From Paenalcaligenes sp035302345 (GTDB lineage Bacteria; Pseudomonadota; Gammaproteobacteria; Burkholderiales; Burkholderiaceae_B): a stretch of 7,210 nt of DNA. The notes beneath the pieces are model-generated. The model ran no database searches, was not told where the DNA came from, and saw only the letters and a list, made by a program, of their open reading frames with translations. The position numbers and the translations under genes were made by a program. Location of the stretch: assembly GCA_035302345.1 (NCBI GenBank), contig DATGSS010000081.1:1-7210 (forward strand). The letters are read 5' to 3'. Of this stretch, positions 6,418 through 7,210 are shown in pieces. Positions within the stretch are counted from its first letter, which is position 1. The number at the start of each line of letters is the position of its first letter.

Positions 6418-6586
6418 CGCAGTCACCCTTGAAACGGGCTGCTTCAGGTAATCTACCAACTACCAGCATTAGTTTCCCACTCGTCTTTCTTTTTATTTTT
6501 ATCATGTTATTTTCCTTTAGTGCACTGCCCCTACGACGATGAGTAAGCTCATAAGCAAAATACTTCGCATGGTAATCTGTGAACAT
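6410..6586 (-). pseudogene. Remnant resembling the start of an SNF2-type helicase gene
   Basis: A 58-codon frame from ATG 6586 begins MFTDYHAKYFAYELTHRR. As I recall them, N-termini of a group of bacterial SNF2-family DEAD/DEAH helicases begin with F-T-D-Y-H-A-K-Y-F-A-x-E-L-T followed by Arg. The match ends after about 16-18 residues: the helicase sequence that should follow, including the VDLNPHQ region and Walker A motif, is absent. The frame instead continues through a basic stretch (MIKIKRKTSGK, 28-38) to a TGA at 6410. The start codon and a weak AGGA upstream survive. I read it as the 5' end of a deleted helicase gene. The alternative is an unrelated small protein, possibly starting at Met28 (AAAGGA 7 nt upstream). 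Confidence 0.45.
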
Positions 6587-6847
6587 ATTTTTTGTTATTC
6601 CTGGTTTCTAATGTTATCGCTATTCTTTGATTCCTATTAATCACTGAAGGCTATGCCGAGACCTGCAATTCAGCGCACACAGAATAATCCCAACCAAGAA
6701 TCAGTTGAACAGTGGGCGTAAAACTGTATTTAACCCTCCTGCTTTTCGTTTAACTAAGCCTGTTATTCATATTCTTGGAAACACATTAAACGCATATGTA
6801 ACTAAATTATAAGTTTTAATTAACTTGGTAAATCTGATCCATTAAGG

Positions 6848-6863
6848 AAAATACCAGTATTTT
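6848..6863. repeat. AT-rich inverted repeat AAAATAC-N2-GTATTTT
   Basis: Seven-base arms flank CA. The almost absent loop argues for a protein-binding site rather than an RNA hairpin, but in AT-rich spacer a repeat of this size may be chance. Confidence 0.35.
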
Positions 6864-6915
6864 TAATAAATCGCTTTTAGTGCGAATGTCTAAATTACTA
6901 TAACTCTATGATGCA

Positions 6916-6949
6916 TAAGGGCCCAATGTTTATCCAACATGGGCCCTTA
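6916..6949 (-). terminator. Long GGGCCC hairpin downstream of the small membrane protein gene
   Basis: TAAGGGCCCA at 6916-6925, a bulged A and TGTT pair with AACATGGGCCCTTA (6936-6949), giving a 14-bp stem with one bulge and a 5-nt loop (TATCC). It ends 47 nt past the stop of the 66-residue gene. The stem is strong, but on the minus strand only TTATGCATCAT follows, so the U-tract is imperfect. It may terminate transcription in either direction or protect the mRNA 3' end. Confidence 0.5.
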
Positions 6950-6996
6950 ACAGGCTACGTCTAACTACTATGTCAATCTTTGATTTATTAATGTAT

Positions 6997-7197
6997 TCAG
7001 GCCAAAAGCAGGTTAACCAACCAGATCCCGGCGGCGACCAAGACCGCTAAAATCACCAATCGCAGCATGCAGCCCATGGACCAAAATGCGCCGCTGGTAG
7101 CGCCCTCTGCAACATCTTTGGGCCTACCACCTGCTAACAATGCGCCCAAAGCCCCTAAAATAGCGCAAATAATAACGATAGTTAAGATGGTTTCCAT
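6997..7197 (-). CDS. Small two-segment membrane protein, function unknown
   Basis: The frame encodes 66 residues with two hydrophobic stretches: about residues 3-23 (TILTIVIICAILGALGALLAG) split by the segment end, and about 46-65 (RLVILAVLVAAGIWLVNLLL). They are joined by a polar, Gly-rich loop containing RPKDVAEG and a MGCM motif. The start at 7197 is well supported by AAAGGAG (7204-7210), with its core 6 nt upstream. A two-helix hairpin in the inner membrane is expected. I do not recognise a family and the upstream neighbour is outside the window. The gene is followed by the GGGCCC hairpin, which suggests it ends its own transcription unit. Residues 3-23 and 46-65 lack conserved charged positions that would hint at transport. 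Confidence 0.72.
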   Translation of the reverse strand: METILTIVIICAILGALGALLAGGRPKDVAEGATSGAFWSMGCMLRLVILAVLVAAGIWLVNLLLA

Positions 7198-7203
7198 GGC
7201 TGG

Positions 7204-7210
7204 CTCCTTT
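7204..7210 (-). promoter_or_regulatory. Ribosome binding site of the small membrane protein gene
   Basis: Minus-strand AAAGGAG at the window edge, with its GGAG core 6 nt before the ATG at 7197. This strong site is the main evidence that the short gene is real. Confidence 0.7.

Larger units (their letters stand above)
6587..6996. other. Gene-free AT-rich spacer
   Basis: About 410 nt with no coding frame I can support on either strand. It contains the hairpin at 6916-6949 and an AT-rich palindrome at 6848-6863. No tRNA, insertion-sequence end or convincing promoter was found. Confidence 0.6.

Noticed and set aside
6230..6996. tRNA, CRISPR array, insertion sequence or phage attachment site
   Set aside because: No cloverleaf, regular spaced repeats, transposase frame, matching terminal inverted repeats or tRNA 3' end was found.
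1..7210. A new multi-gene defence or biosynthetic system
   Set aside because: The recognisable genes are two glycosidases, a broken hydrolase, a lipoprotein and a small membrane protein; the helicase remnant is too short to claim a working system.

Overview
The window looks like ordinary chromosome from a Gram-negative bacterium, most likely a gammaproteobacterium, perhaps marine. This is inferred from a DUF2799-type lipoprotein, two Tat-exported glycosidases, good Shine-Dalgarno sites and moderate base composition. No rRNA, tRNA or other phylogenetic marker is present, so the placement is loose. Every gene I can support is on the minus strand, so transcription runs from right to left.

Layout in transcription order: (1) 6997-7197, a 66-residue protein with two membrane segments and a strong ribosome binding site, followed by a long GGGCCC hairpin at 6916-6949. 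(2) About 6230-6990, AT-rich and gene-poor. It holds a 58-codon frame (6410-6586) that starts like the N-terminus of SNF2-type helicases and then diverges, and a small unrecognised ORF (6223-6417) overlapping its end. (3) 5906-6222, a leader region with several palindromes and a block open on both strands. (4) 4232-5905, a YtcJ-like Amidohydro_3 metal-dependent hydrolase cut in two by one in-frame TGA (4895-4897), probably a Trp codon mutated to stop. (5) 1862-4087, a Tat-exported GH3 beta-glucosidase. (6) 374-1780, a Tat-exported GH1 beta-glucosidase. (7) 1-311, a DUF2799 lipoprotein that runs off the left edge.

The GH3 and GH1 genes are 81 nt apart in the same direction and both products carry twin-arginine signals, so they probably act together outside the cytoplasm on beta-linked glucosides or oligosaccharides. 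No transporter, regulator or endo-acting enzyme lies in the window to name the substrate. The amidohydrolase lies 144 nt upstream of GH3 and lacks an export signal; its link to the glycosidases is only positional.

I did not find a convincing undescribed system. The best leads are the nonsense-interrupted but otherwise intact amidohydrolase, the apparent helicase remnant, the bidirectionally open block at 6056-6226, and the palindromes ahead of the amidohydrolase and GH1 genes.
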